Below, in pieces: positions 41,900 through 53,095 of a DNA stretch of 64,000 nt. Made by a program: the position numbers and the translations under genes. Position 1 is the first letter of the stretch, and every line of letters starts with the position of its first letter. Origin of the DNA: Zygnema cylindricum (Eukaryota; Streptophyta; Zygnematophyceae; Zygnematales; Zygnemataceae); NCBI GenBank assembly GCA_037447655.1, contig JBBHKE010002642.1, positions 62,001 through 126,000 of the forward strand, in the 5' to 3' direction. The notes under the pieces were generated by a model. The model did no database searches. It was not told where the DNA came from and worked only from the letters and a program-made list of their open reading frames with translations.

Positions 41900-44649
41900 T
41901 CAATCTTTAATTTCAGACCACACTTCTCCCTGCAAAAAATTAGCTTAGGGGAAGGCACAGGTTTGGTCATCATATCTGCTACCATCTCACTATCTGGTCT
42001 GTACTCTAAACTGATTATTTTGTTTTCTACTTTCTCTCTAACAAAGCTGAGTCTGATGTCCATGTGTTTGGCTTTATAATGGTGTTTAGGATTGGCAGAA
42101 ATAGCGATTGCTGCCTGATTATCACAAAATATTTTCTGCACACCACTCTTAAGGTGACCAAGCTCACCAAGCAAAGACTTGACCCACATCAATTCTTTTA
42201 CAGCAGAGCAAGAGGCCATATACTCAGCCTCCATGGTGGACTGAGCAATAACCTTTTGCTGTTTGCTACTCCAACAGCAAGCCCCATCACCCACATATAA
42301 TACATATCCAGAAGTACATCTCCTCATCGGAGCATCACCATAACTGGCATCACTCCAAGTAGTGATGTCAGTATTCTCCCCACCCAAATGCAACCATAGA
42401 TCTCTAGTTCCTACCAAGTATCTAAGGACTCTCTTAGCTGCCTCCCAATCCTTCTTAGTGGGAGCATTTAGACTTCTACTTAGCACTCCTACAGCTGCAG
42501 CTAAATCCGGCCGGGTACAATTCATAAAATAGATTAGACTTCCCACTACTTGCCTGTAAGGAATAGTCTGCATGAACTTCTGTTCATCAGGAGATAACTC
42601 CTCGTCTAAGACTATGACTCCTTCTTCCTCACTCCCCTCACTTCCCTTCTTCAATTCCATTGGAGTTGTACAACTATTAGCTTTATCCATTTGAAATTTT
42701 TCAAGCATGTTCCCTATTGCTTCCTTTTGAGTCAATCTTATAATTTTTCTTTTTCGGTCTCTCTCTACTTGAATTCCCAAAGTATATTTTGCTTCCCCCA
42801 TATCCTTCATTTCAAATCTCCCCTTAAGATCGGTTTTCAGTTTATTAATTTTTTCCATTGATTTACTTAAAACAAGCAAATCATCAACATAAATTGCAAT
42901 AAATATAAAACCTTCCTCATCTTCGAAAACATAGATTGAGTGATCTGAGCTGATCCGAATATATCCTAGACCGGTAAGAAACTCATCAAGCTTCTTATTC
43001 CACTGTCGGGGCGCCTGTTTCAAACCATAAAGAGATTTAATCAGCCGGCATACCTTACTCTCCTCTCCTTCTTCCACAAACCCTTCGGGTTGTCGCATGA
43101 AGATCTCCTCTTCTAATTCTCCATGCAAAAAGGCTGTTTTGATGTCCATCTGGTGCACTTCCATGTCTTCCGCCGCTGCTAAACTGAGAAGTATGCGGAC
43201 GGAGGGAAATCTGACCACCGGGGCAAAGGTTTCCTCGTAGTCAATTCCTTCCTTTTGTGTAAATCCCTTTGCCACTAATCTGGCCTTGTAGCGCTCGATT
43301 GTGTTATCTGGGTTCAGTTTTAGTTTGAAAACCCACTTACAACCGATTGGTTTTCGGTTAGGTGGACAGTCCACCAGCTCCCAAGTATCGGCTGCCATGA
43401 TTGAAGCCATCTCCGCATTGATGGCTGTCTTCCACCGGTTTCTTTCTGGACAAGTCATCGCCTCTCGATAAGTTTGAGGTTCATCTTGATGAGATAGTTT
43501 AGTTACCTTGTTATTAACCTGTTTTTCTTGCAGTCTTTTGCTACTTCTCCTCCCTCCCTCAAAATCTGAGGCCGGAATAGATGGTTCTCGTGGATTCTTT
43601 CGAACAAACTCGGCTTCTCCCCTATCCCTTGATTCCGAATCAATTTCCACCACGTCTTCCGCTTCAAGTAGAGTTGTCACTGGAGTTTCCACAGCCGAGT
43701 CCTTTTCGGTCTGATTTGTTCCTGCAAGAATGTCATCGTCTCTAAAACCTGGATAGTTAGGAAGCTCAAAGTCATCAGAATTTTCTGACTCAAATCTGAT
43801 TTTTACTGACTTTGTATATTTGAAGGGATCCACAGACTTTCCTTCATCCATAACTACTAGATGCTTTACTAAGATTATATCTTCTCTTTTTAGATCATAA
43901 ACTCTATATCCTTTAACATCCTCATCATATCCTAATAAGTATCCCGGTTTTCCTTTAGGATCTAGCTTCCAATTGGACCGATCAGTATCTAGACTGAATA
44001 CTTGACTGCCGAAAACCTTTAAATGAGATAAGTCTGGTTTCCGGCCTGTCCATCTCTCATAAGGTGTTTGATCTTTTATAGCTGAAGTAAGAACTCTATT
44101 TTTGAGGTAATTAGCACAGTTCATTGCTTCTGCCCAAAACCTTTTTCCTATCTTCTTATCCGACAACATACTTCTAGCACTATCACTTAGTGTTCTATTT
44201 AACCTTTCAGCTACCCCATTCTGTTCAGGATTTTCTCGCACTGTCTTTTGGTGTTGAACCCCATCTTCCCTCAAAAAATCCTCAAACTGGTTAGAAGTAT
44301 ACTCTCCACCATTGTCACTCCTTACTCTCTTGATTGGAGTTTCATGGAGTTTTTCGCTCCATGCTTTATATTGTCTAAAACAGTCCTCAGCCTCTGACTT
44401 GTTTTTCAAAAAATATACTCGGGAATACCGAGACCAATCATCAGTTATAGTCATCATAAATCTCTTCCCCCCCGGTGAGGGCACTCTAGCCGGTCCCCAA
44501 ATATCTGTGTGTACTAGATCTAGAAGTTTTTCTCCCTTGTAGGTGGCTGTTTTTGGAAAGGATAATCTGTGTGCTTTACCTTGAGCACACCCACTACAAT
44601 CACTTATATCATCACTCTCACTGAACTGAATCCCTTCCACCACTCCCAT
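41896..44649 (-). CDS. pol: Integrase, reverse transcriptase and RNase H of the 40835 element
   Basis: 917 residues from the first in-frame ATG, which lies just after a frameshift; the natural start is the upstream gag frame. In order: zinc-binding CSGCAQGKAHR; integrase catalytic Asp in LVHTDIWGP, Asp in VRSDNGGEYTS and Glu in PEQNGVAERLNRTL; reverse transcriptase MDIKTAFLHGELEEEIFMRQ and IAIYVDDLLVLS; RNase H TWSDASYGDAPMRRCTSGY, STMEAEYMA and FCDNQAAIAI; C-terminal KHMDIRLSFVREKV. All catalytic residues are present and no internal stop is seen. It overlaps the gag-protease frame by 32 nt in the +1 frame; the relative at 59583 reads through this point in one frame, so I treat the shift as a 1-nt insertion, not a programmed signal. 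Confidence 0.95.
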   Translation of the reverse strand: MGVVEGIQFSESDDISDCSGCAQGKAHRLSFPKTATYKGEKLLDLVHTDIWGPARVPSPGGKRFMMTITDDWSRYSRVYFLKNKSEAEDCFRQYKAWSEKLHETPIKRVRSDNGGEYTSNQFEDFLREDGVQHQKTVRENPEQNGVAERLNRTLSDSARSMLSDKKIGKRFWAEAMNCANYLKNRVLTSAIKDQTPYERWTGRKPDLSHLKVFGSQVFSLDTDRSNWKLDPKGKPGYLLGYDEDVKGYRVYDLKREDIILVKHLVVMDEGKSVDPFKYTKSVKIRFESENSDDFELPNYPGFRDDDILAGTNQTEKDSAVETPVTTLLEAEDVVEIDSESRDRGEAEFVRKNPREPSIPASDFEGGRRSSKRLQEKQVNNKVTKLSHQDEPQTYREAMTCPERNRWKTAINAEMASIMAADTWELVDCPPNRKPIGCKWVFKLKLNPDNTIERYKARLVAKGFTQKEGIDYEETFAPVVRFPSVRILLSLAAAEDMEVHQMDIKTAFLHGELEEEIFMRQPEGFVEEGEESKVCRLIKSLYGLKQAPRQWNKKLDEFLTGLGYIRISSDHSIYVFEDEEGFIFIAIYVDDLLVLSKSMEKINKLKTDLKGRFEMKDMGEAKYTLGIQVERDRKRKIIRLTQKEAIGNMLEKFQMDKANSCTTPMELKKGSEGSEEEGVIVLDEELSPDEQKFMQTIPYRQVVGSLIYFMNCTRPDLAAAVGVLSRSLNAPTKKDWEAAKRVLRYLVGTRDLWLHLGGENTDITTWSDASYGDAPMRRCTSGYVLYVGDGACCWSSKQQKVIAQSTMEAEYMASCSAVKELMWVKSLLGELGHLKSGVQKIFCDNQAAIAISANPKHHYKAKHMDIRLSFVREKVENKIISLEYRPDSEMVADMMTKPVPSPKLIFCREKCGLKLKID

Positions 44650-46255
44650 TTTTTTTCATCTCTCTTAACTTATCTAGATTCACATGCCCAAGCCTCTTAT
44701 GCCACATCATAATATCATGAACACCAGCATAATAAAGTTTCTTCGTTTCATTACTTAAGATCAGCCTAAACATCCCATGGCTACCTTTCTCAGCAATGAA
44801 ATAGACATCCTCCTCAAAACTAGCAGTAAAGACTCCTTCCCTAGTGCTAGTGAAAAAACCCTTATCATCTAATACTGATGTAGAGATAAGGTTTTTGTTC
44901 AGCTCCGGAATAAACAATACATCGGAGAATGTTAATATGGATGTCTTTCCTTCTACTAACACTTTCAGATCTACCGATCCTACAAGAGTAGTGGTGACTA
45001 TCCTCCCATCCCCGTACTCTATCTCTACGGTGGGAATCTTTCTTATCTTAGTGAACAGGTGTCTATCCTTACACATGTGCATTGAGGCACCTGAATCTAT
45101 AATCCAGCCTGCTTCACCTTTCAATCCACCGTAAGCACATTTCTGCCTTCGTGGAATTTCAACCTCAGTTTTCGCCTCCAACTCCTCATCCAAAAGGAGC
45201 TCATCGTCCTCGTCCTCGGATTCCGCCTCAAGTACCTGTGTGACAAGGGCCTTTTTCTTTCCTCTCGGGGTACCACCGGTCTGCCCCTCCTTTAACCGAA
45301 GCTCGGTTAGCTTGGTGCACTCTGCCATATAGTGCCCCGGTTTCTTACAAAAATGACATAAACCTTTGGGAGCCCTTAGTTCGAACTCGCCAACCTGTTT
45401 TTTCTGCTCCCTACCCCCATAGTTTCCGACTGGTTTCCGGGAATCCTTGTTCCTCCAATCGGTCGCTGTTGCCAAGGCTTGGCCACTCTTTCCTCCCCTT
45501 CGGATCTCAATCGTATTCTCTCGAACGAGAATCATCCCTACCACTGAGTTCCATATCCACCTTGAGTCCGGCAAGTCCTGCACACGATTGACTATGTTCT
45601 CGAACTCATCAGGTAACTTCATTAGTAAACAGTTAACTTTTTCTTTTTCACTAAAAACTTTACCCGCACTCTCTAGCTCCATGAAGAGTGTAGCAAGCTC
45701 ATTGCAAAAATCCAACATATTTCCCCCTTTGTATACATACTCCTTAACTTTCTGATCAGCCAACTGTTGTTGCTGAATCGTACCACTTCGGTACATCTCT
45801 ATGAGAGCCATCCAAAGATCGGATGCCCTCTCTACCTGCAAATGAGGACATGCAAGTCCTTGAGTGAGATGGCGTAGGATGAAGTGCTTTGCCGCCATAT
45901 TGTTGAAGTCCCAGGTTTCAGTATCATTCTCCTCGTTCCTCGGAATAGGTGACATGAATGCTAAACCAATTGCTATTGGTGTGGTCGCCTCCTTCTCCTT
46001 TCCTTTGTCCACCACCTCTCCTTCCTTTGTTTCCTCCGTTGAAGGTGAATCCTCTTTCCTGGTGAATCTGCTTCCTTTAAACCCTGGAGGAATTCCAAGA
46101 CTTGATGGACGCCCCAATCGTCCACTCACTATCCCCCAAAACCTTTTTTCGCATAGAGCTCCTATCATCATACTTTCCCAGTATATGAAGCCAGTTCCAT
46201 TAAAGATTGGTACCCTAGAGGGTGGGCCCATAACCTGAAACTCTGAGACCTCCAT
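44618..46255 (-). CDS. gag: Gag-protease of the 40835 element, truncated by frameshift
   Basis: 545 residues; the ATG at 46255 lies inside the 5' LTR, 20 nt from its edge. EFQVMGPPSRVP is encoded by the LTR edge and primer-binding site. The UBN2-like gag region covers about residues 20-260, the zinc knuckle CHFCKKPGHYMAEC 300-313, an acidic spacer SEDEDDELLLDEELE, the aspartic protease WIIDSGASMHMC near 384-395, then WHKRLGHVNLDKLREMKK, the start of the integrase zinc domain. The frame then shifts at a run of eight A and ends 9 residues later. In relatives the same protein continues into integrase. Forms virus-like particles and processes the polyprotein. Start choice is supported by conservation in three elements. 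Confidence 0.9.
   Translation of the reverse strand: MEVSEFQVMGPPSRVPIFNGTGFIYWESMMIGALCEKRFWGIVSGRLGRPSSLGIPPGFKGSRFTRKEDSPSTEETKEGEVVDKGKEKEATTPIAIGLAFMSPIPRNEENDTETWDFNNMAAKHFILRHLTQGLACPHLQVERASDLWMALIEMYRSGTIQQQQLADQKVKEYVYKGGNMLDFCNELATLFMELESAGKVFSEKEKVNCLLMKLPDEFENIVNRVQDLPDSRWIWNSVVGMILVRENTIEIRRGGKSGQALATATDWRNKDSRKPVGNYGGREQKKQVGEFELRAPKGLCHFCKKPGHYMAECTKLTELRLKEGQTGGTPRGKKKALVTQVLEAESEDEDDELLLDEELEAKTEVEIPRRQKCAYGGLKGEAGWIIDSGASMHMCKDRHLFTKIRKIPTVEIEYGDGRIVTTTLVGSVDLKVLVEGKTSILTFSDVLFIPELNKNLISTSVLDDKGFFTSTREGVFTASFEEDVYFIAEKGSHGMFRLILSNETKKLYYAGVHDIMMWHKRLGHVNLDKLREMKKNGSGGRDSVQ
46224..46235 (-). promoter_or_regulatory. primer-binding site of the 40835 element
   Basis: Element-sense GGTTATGGGCCC directly after the LTR terminus ...GAGTTTCA; complementary to the initiator tRNA-Met anticodon arm, and in the gag reading frame. 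Confidence 0.85.
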
Positions 46256-47283
46256 AAGTCCTCAGAGTGGACAGCTTCCAAGAAGCCTCTAGGATAATCC
46301 TGACCCCTTTGTGTTCAAGCAAAAATAACTGCCACCCTGGCAGACAAAAACTCTGACCAACTTCACCCCTGTGAAGACAAGACTCCCCTGAGTCGATAGC
46401 AAAAAGAATCTCTGAATTTGCTCCCCTGAGCAGTAAGTTATGGAGGGTCAAAGTTGACCTTTTGTACAGAAGCTCTCTGGGAGAGAGGGTCCTATCTTCT
46501 AATTTTTCTAAGTCCTATCTCTCTCACAGACTCTATCTACTGATGTACGGAACCAATCAGAATTGAGTTCCGTACGCAAAAGTACAGCTGCCGGTGTACT
46601 TTATGTACGGACATTGTACGACATGGCCAAAATGTCGACAAATGTCAAATCCGGATTCGGTGCCATAATCTCCGGAGTTTCCACAATCCAACGGAATTTT
46701 GCCACGCGTCATCCGATGTGGCGATGGCCACAAACCGCCGAAATCTTCCTCCGCGATCTCGGCGCTAATCCCGGCCGTCCGATTAAATTCGGCTTTAATC
46801 GTAGCCGTAATAAATACATGCGCGGTATTTGTTTCATTTACGAAACAAATGCGCGGTACTGATTTTTGTCTGTACCGTAAGTCGTACATTATATATTACT
46901 GGATCTATGTATCCCGTAATTAATTTCAGTTAAATGGTTTATCGCTTGTATACATATGTAAATAATTATCAAACTATATGCTAGGTAACACTACCGCTAG
47001 ATTAAACGGCTAAGGCTACCGGCTACTTTGGTCTGCCGGCCGGCAGGTACAAGGATTAAATCCTGCCGCCGGCACATACATTTTAATTAAATATATAAAC
47101 CCTAATATAAAATTCCCGTAAACCTCAGGATAGCCAAGGTAGCCATGGCTCTAGCTTCCTCTCCAATTTCTCAGTGACTGCGACAAGTTTGAGAGTTGGA
47201 GAGAGAAGTTAGAGATAGACTGCCTCGACTTCTATATTTCTTTTCAGACCTAGAAAATACTAATAAAACCATTAGTTTCTACA
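46236..47283 (-). repeat. 5' LTR of the 40835 element
   Basis: 1,048 bp, near-identical to 40835-41882. Includes the gag start codon (46253-46255), GCCACGCGTCATCCGATGTGG region (a CACGTG-related box; quoted first 20 nt GCCACGCGTCATCCGATGTG) and the nested stem-loop at 47034-47074. Confidence 0.95.
47034..47074. other. conserved nested stem-loop, 5' LTR copy
   Basis: TGCCGGC/GCCGGCA outer stem retained; loop has one change from the 3' LTR copy (GGATTAAATCC for GGATCAAATCC). Confidence 0.7.
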
Positions 47284-47288
47284 CACTT

Positions 47289-47944
47289 TGTCAAATTGTC
47301 CTGCGAAATACCCCATGGCAGTATGTGCCCTATTTCCATGCGGTTTGGTCTTGCTGGTGATCATTTTTGTCATTGGAAACCCTTTTTTCGTTCACCTTTT
47401 CCTAGTACGTATCTTGTGACCTTATTTCGAGAGATGATGGTCTTAGATCGCTTTTCCATACCTATAATCTCTCTCTACCGATGTATGGGACTAAAATTCT
47501 ACCCGTGGTCCCTCAACTTCTATCTCCCTAAGATTAATTGTTTTTGGTCGTGCACTTGTTTTTGGTCGTGTAGTGCAAGCTGACCCTCAAATTTGTTCAC
47601 GCAACCTGTAAGACACAATCTTCACGCCTTATAGAAAGGACGGGCTAAGCAGCTAAGTGTTAGTCAACCGGTTTACTTGTCGAAGAGAAGGACAAGACTT
47701 TAGATGAGATTGCTTGCATCGACACTAATCCCCGGAAAAATAAAGCTCCAATGTTGAAATTGTATCACTCCTCTTTCGTCAAAATAAAACTCCAATGTTG
47801 AAATTGTATCACTCCTCTTTTGTCAAAGGCAACTTGGTACAATTTGTTATAAGGGGCGGCTTACGCCAAAAGAGAAACAAGTTGACACGTGGCAGCATCT
47901 CATTGGATGCCGATGAAGGAGGAGACAAAACCATAACGTCGAAT
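47289..47944. other. intergenic DNA between two LTR elements
   Basis: No gene recognised. Contains a ~40-bp tandem duplication at about 47746-47828 (CTCCAATGTTGAAATTGTAT and CACTCCTCTTT, twice). Confidence 0.45.
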
Positions 47945-49071
47945 TGCAATTGTAAGACCTCCATAGGTTCTCAAAATGGGGAGCTCACACGAAGCCCCTA
48001 GGATAACCCTGACCCCTTTGTGTTTCAATAAGAACAACTGCCACCTTGGCAAACAAAAACCCTGACCGCCTTCACCGTTGTGAAGACAAGACACCCCTGA
48101 GTGGATAGCAAAAAAAATACACAAAAACTCTGACCACCTTCACCCTTGTGAAGAGAAGACTCCTCTGAGTCGATAGCAAAAAAAATCTCTGAATTCGCTT
48201 CCCTGAGCAGTAGGTTATGGAGGGTCAAAGTTGACCTTTTGTATAGAAGCACTTTGGGAGAGAGGCGGCTACCTACCAATTTTTCCTAAGTCCTAAATCC
48301 CTCTCCAAACCCTCTACTACAAGTGTACGCTACCAATCAGAATCTTGTGTCGTACAGAAAGGTACAGTTGTCGGAGTTCTTTTTGTACAACCATCGTAAG
48401 GCATGGCCTAAAAGATGACGCTTGCCAATTATGGATTTGTTCGTATATTCATCGGGGATGCCGTAAGCTAATGAGGGTGTGCCACGTGTCACTCGACATG
48501 GCGGTGACCGAAAAACGCCAAAACGCCTATTTCGTGATCTCGGCACCTATAGTGGCAGTTCAATCAAACGGACTTTCAATTCTAGCGGTCGAAAACAAAT
48601 GAGCGGTATTTGTTTCGCAGTCGAAACAAATGCGCGGTATTACTTTCGCCAAGTATAGTAAACCGTACTATGGTAGAATAGTTTCTATGTACTACGAATC
48701 TATTCGTACCGTTAAATGAATTCGTCTACGTGTACCTCTTTAAATACTTATCAAACCCTATATATTTAAGCAGCGATCTTAGACTAACAGGATAAAGCTA
48801 ACGGCTACTGGCAAATTTGACGCGGCAGGTACCAGGATCAAATTCTAGGTCCATAAAGTTCCTTTTTAGTAAACCGACCAAACTATTGCCTGTCTCTCCC
48901 TAGACAGTATAGGTAGCCATGGCTCTAGCTCCCTCTCCAACCTTTCAGTGACTGCAACAAGTGTAGGAGATGAAGAAACGAGTTAGAGGCAGACTGCCTC
49001 TGCTTCTTTTCTGCATTTTATCTTTACAAGTTTAAACCTATAAAATACTAAAAGAACCTTTAATTTCTACA
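47945..49071 (-). repeat. 3' LTR of the decayed element, with ~68-bp tandem duplication
   Basis: Ends match the family (plus strand TGCAATTGTAAGACC ... TTTAATTTCTACA). A segment containing ACAAAAACYCTGACC is duplicated (about 48053 and 48121), in the same part of the LTR as the 98-bp duplication at 33921. Confidence 0.8.
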
Positions 49072-49095
49072 CTCCCTTTATTTTCTAGTCACTCT

Positions 49096-50900
49096 TCAAT
49101 TGAAGACCACACTTCTCTTGCAGAAAATTATCTTAGGGAAAATCACAGGTTTGGTCATCATATCTGTTACCATTTCACTATGTAGTCCATACTCTAAACT
49201 AATATTTTTGTCTTCTACCTTCTCCCTAACGAAACTAAGTATAATGTCCATATGTTTGGCTTGAAAGTGGTGTTTAGAATTGACAAAAATGGTAATGGCT
49301 GCCTGATTATCAAAAAACACTTTCTGGACACCACTCTTAAGACAACCAAACTCACCAAGCAAAGACTTGACCCACATTAATTTTTTTACAGCAGAGCTAG
49401 ATGCCATGTACTTAACCTCCATGGTGGACTGAGCAATGACCTTTTCCTACTTGCTGCTCTAGCAGCAAGCCCCATCACCCACATAGAATACATACCCAGA
49501 TGTGCATCTCCTCATAGGAGCATCCCCATAGCTGGCATCACTCCAAGTGGTAATGTCAGTATTGTTCCCACCCAAGCGCAACCATACATCTCTAGTCCCT
49601 AAGAGATATCTAAAGACTCTTTTAGCTACGTCCCTATCTTTCTTAGTGGGAGCATTCAGACTCCTACTTAGTACTCCTACTGTCGCGGCTATATCTAGCC
49701 AAGTACAATTCATAAAATATATTAGGCAGCCCTCTACTTGTCTATAAGGAAGTGTTTACATCAATATTTTATCTTCGGGGCCTAACTCATCATCTAAGAT
49801 TATAACTCCCTCTTCCAAAGTCCCCTCACTTCCTTTATTTAGTTCCATTGGAGGGGTATAACTATTAGCCTTGTCCATTTGGAATCTTTCTAACATGTTT
49901 CCAATGACCTCTTAAGTTAATTTGATTACCTTTCTATCTCTGTCTCTCTCTACTGGAAATACTAAAATATACCTTGCTTCGCCCATATCCTTCATCTCAA
50001 ATCTACCTTTTAGATATGTTTTCCACCCATTAACTTTATCCATAGATTTGCTTAAAACAAGCAAATCATCAACAGAAATTGCAATAAATAGAATTCCTTC
50101 CTCATCTACAAACAAATAAATTGAGTTATCTGAGCTGATCCGAATATATCCCAAACCTGTAAGTAACTTATCAAGCTTCTTATTCCATTGCCGGGCGCCT
50201 GTTTTAGCCCATACAAAGATTACATCAATCGGCATACCTTGCTCTCCTCCCCTTGCTCCACAAATCCTTCGGGCTGTCGCATAAAAATCTCCTCTTCCAA
50301 CTCTCTATGTAGGAAGGCCGTCTTGATGTCCATTTGATGTACTTCCATGTCTTTTGCTACCGCAAGACTGAGAAGTAACTCGACAGAGGGAAACCTGAGG
50401 ACCCGGGCAAATGTCTCCTCGTAGTCAATTCCCTCTTCGTGGGTGAATCCTTTAGCCAATAACCGAGCCTTGTAGGGCTCAATGTTGTTATGTGGGTTGA
50501 GTTTCAATTTAAATACCCACTTACACTCGATTGGCTTTCTGTCAAGAGGACAATCCACCAATTTCCATTTATTGGCTACCATAATCGAAGCCATCTTCTC
50601 ATTAATGGCTGTCTTCCACTGGTTCATCTCAGGACAATTCATCGCCTCACGATAAGTCTGGAATTCATCGGGGTGAGAGGGTTTGGTTACTTGTTGTTAA
50701 CTTGTTTCTCTTGCAGTCTTTTGTTGCTTCTCGTCCACCCTCAAATTCTGATGCCAAAATAGATGGCTCTCGTGGATTCTTTTGATCAGTTTCTACTTCT
50801 CCCCTATCCCTTCATTCCGGGTCTATTTCCACCACGTTGTCCGCTTCAGTTGAAGGAGACACAAGGGGTTTCACGGCTAAATCCTCTTTGATCTAATTTG
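49096..50900 (-). pseudogene. reverse transcriptase/RNase H relic
   Basis: Fragments in order: NQWKTAINEKMASIMVANKW, HQMDIKTAFLHRELEEEIFM, IAISVDDLLVLS (YVDD mutated to SVDD), TWSDASYGDAPMRRCTSGY, KELMW-like KKLMWVKSLLGE and KHMDIILSFVREKV. Frames are broken at about 49440, 49760, 49915 and 50220. Non-functional. Confidence 0.85.
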
Positions 50901-50987
50901 TACCTGCAATATCATTATCTTCTTGGAAACCTGGATAAGTAAGAAGCTCTAATTCATCAAAATTTGTTGACTCAAAACCCTTAACAT

Positions 50988-52412
50988 CTAACATAGACGT
51001 TGAGATGAGGTTTTTGTTTTTAAATCTGGGATAAAAAACACATCAAAGAATGTCACTATGGATGTGTTTCCCTCTCCTAAGAGTTTCACATCTACCGACC
51101 CTACCAAAGTAGTGGTGACTACCCTCCCATTCCTATACTCTATCTCTACGGTGGGGATCTTTCTCATCTTACTGAACATATGTTTGTCCTTACACAAGTG
51201 CATGGAGGCACCCGAATCCACAATCGAACCTCGTTCACCTTTTAATCCTCCGAAAGCACAATTTTGCTTTGGAGGAATTCGGACCTCAGTCTTCGCCTCT
51301 AACTCCTCATCCAACAAGAGCTCATCGTCCTCGTCCTCGGATTCCTCCTCATGTACCTCTATCAAAAGAGCCTTTTTCTTTCCTCTTGGAGGTCTAGCCA
51401 TCTACCCCTCTTTTAGCAGAAGTTCGGTAAGCTTGGTGCACTCTGCCATAAAGTGCCGTGGTTTCTTACAAAAATGACACAATCCATTGGGAGCCCTCGG
51501 TCTGAACTCATCGGTCTGATTTTTCTGCCCCACCTCTCCATAGTTTTTCACCGGTTTTCTAGAATACCTGATTTTTCTGCCCCACCTCTCCATAGTTTTT
51601 GATCGGTTTTCTAGAATACCTGTACCTCCAATCGGTCCCAGCTGCCAAGGCTTGCCCACTCTTTCCTCCCCTTCGGATTTCAATCGTATTCTCCCGAACG
51701 ATAATCATCCCTACCACTAAATTCCATATCCATATTGAGTCTGATAAGTCCTACACACGTTTGACTATATTCTTGAACTCATCTGGAAATTTCTTGAGGA
51801 AGGAGTTAACCTTTTCTTTTTCAATTTCTACTTTTCCAACACTCTCTAGCTCCATGAAAAGTGATGCGAGCTCATTACAAAAATTAAAACACTTCCTCCC
51901 TTGTATACATATGCATTAATATTTTGATCAGCAAACTGCTGTTGCTGAATCGTAACACTTTGGTACATCTCTATAAGAGCCACCCAAAGATCGGGTTCCC
52001 TCTCTACGTTCAAATGAGGAGATGGAAGCCCTTGAGTAAGATGACGGAGGATGAAGTGCTTTGTCGCTATATTGTTGTAGTCCTAGGTATTAGTATCTTT
52101 CTCCTCGTTCATCGCAATAGGTGACATGAATGCTAAATCGGTTCTTATAGGTGTGATCGTCTCCTTCTCTTTTCCTTTGTCCACCACCTCCCTTTCCTTT
52201 GTCTCATCCGTTGGAGATGGACTTACATCTCTGGCATATCTGCTTCCTTCAAACCTTGGAGGGATGCTAAAACCGGATGGACGCCTCACCCGTCCACTCA
52301 CTATTCCCCAAAACCTTTTCTCACATAAAGCTTCTGTCATCATACTCTCCCAATATACGAAACCATTTCCATTAAAGATGGGCACCCGAGAGGGTGGGTC
52401 TATAACCTGCAA
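50988..52412 (-). pseudogene. gag/protease relic
   Basis: PPSRVPIFNGNGFVYWESMM, CHFCKKPRHFMAEC (Gly of the knuckle changed to Arg) and IVDSGASMHLCKD remain, but in separate frames. A ~50-bp local duplication (GATTTTTCTGCCCCACCTCT twice near 51519 and 51570) also disrupts it. Confidence 0.85.
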
Positions 52413-53095
52413 TTCTGAGACCTCGATAAGTCCTCAGAATAGGCAGCTCACACAAAGCCCCTAGGATAACCCTGACCCCTTTGTGTTTTAACAAGAACAA
52501 CTATTACCCTGGCAAACAACAATTGTGACCACCTTAACAAATGTGAAGACAAGACTCCCTTGAGTTGATAGCAAAAAAAATCTATGAATTTGCTCCCCTG
52601 AGCAGTAAGTTATGGAGGGTCAAATTTGACCATTTGTACAGGAGCACTCTAGGAGAGAGGCGGCTACCTACCAATTTTTCTAAGTCCTGAATCCCTCTCT
52701 AAACACTCTACTACTAATGTACAACACCAATTAGAATGTTGTGTCGTAGAGAAAGGTACAAGTGTCGGAGTGCTTTCTGTACGGCCATCGTACGGCATGG
52801 CCGAAATGTCGACGTCTGCCTTATGCAGATTCGCTCCCATATTCTCTGTAGATGCCACAAGCCAATGTGGATGTGCCACGTGTCACTTGACGTGGCGGTG
52901 ACCGAAAACCGCCAAAACGCTTCCGCCGCGATCTCGGCGCCTATCGTGGTCGTCCGATTAAAACCGGCTTTTAACTCTAGCCGTTAAAACTAAATGCGCG
53001 GTATTTGTTTCGCTGTCAAAAAAAATGCACGGTAAATGTTTTAGGAGGTACCGTAAACCGTATATGTGCTTTTACTGTTTCTATGTGGCATAAGT
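52408..53095 (-). repeat. 5' LTR of the decayed element, truncated
   Basis: Begins TGCAATTCTGAGACC and aligns with 47945 onward to the CTATGT segment, then is cut by the LTR beginning at 53096. The remaining part should lie beyond the window if the next element is a nested insertion. Confidence 0.75.

Larger units (their letters stand above)
40835..47283 (-). mobile_element. near-intact Ty1/copia-type LTR retrotransposon
   Basis: Two 1,048-bp LTRs (40835-41882 and 46236-47283) differ at about eight positions by my count. Perfect 5-bp duplication CACTT (40830-40834, 47284-47288). Interior order in element sense: primer-binding site, gag, protease, integrase, reverse transcriptase, RNase H, polypurine tract. 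Integrase before reverse transcriptase defines the copia group. Broken only by one extra A in an A8 run (about 44640-44647). Low LTR divergence implies a recent insertion. Confidence 0.95.
47945..53095 (-). mobile_element. decayed copia-type element lacking integrase core
   Basis: Left LTR 47945-49071 (1,127 bp), interior 49072-52407, right LTR from 52408 truncated at about 53095 by the next element. The interior is ~1.0 kb shorter than the 40835 element: at about 50977 the sequence jumps from the integrase C-terminal tail to the post-protease region, removing the integrase catalytic core. The gag ATG has become ATC and the primer-binding site has changed (GGTTATAGACCC). Many stops and frameshifts. 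Confidence 0.85.

Noticed and set aside
44618-44649. Programmed +1 frameshift between gag and pol
   Set aside because: The related element at 59583 reads through the same place in one frame, and its own shift is elsewhere, so a simple 1-nt insertion in an A-run explains each case better.
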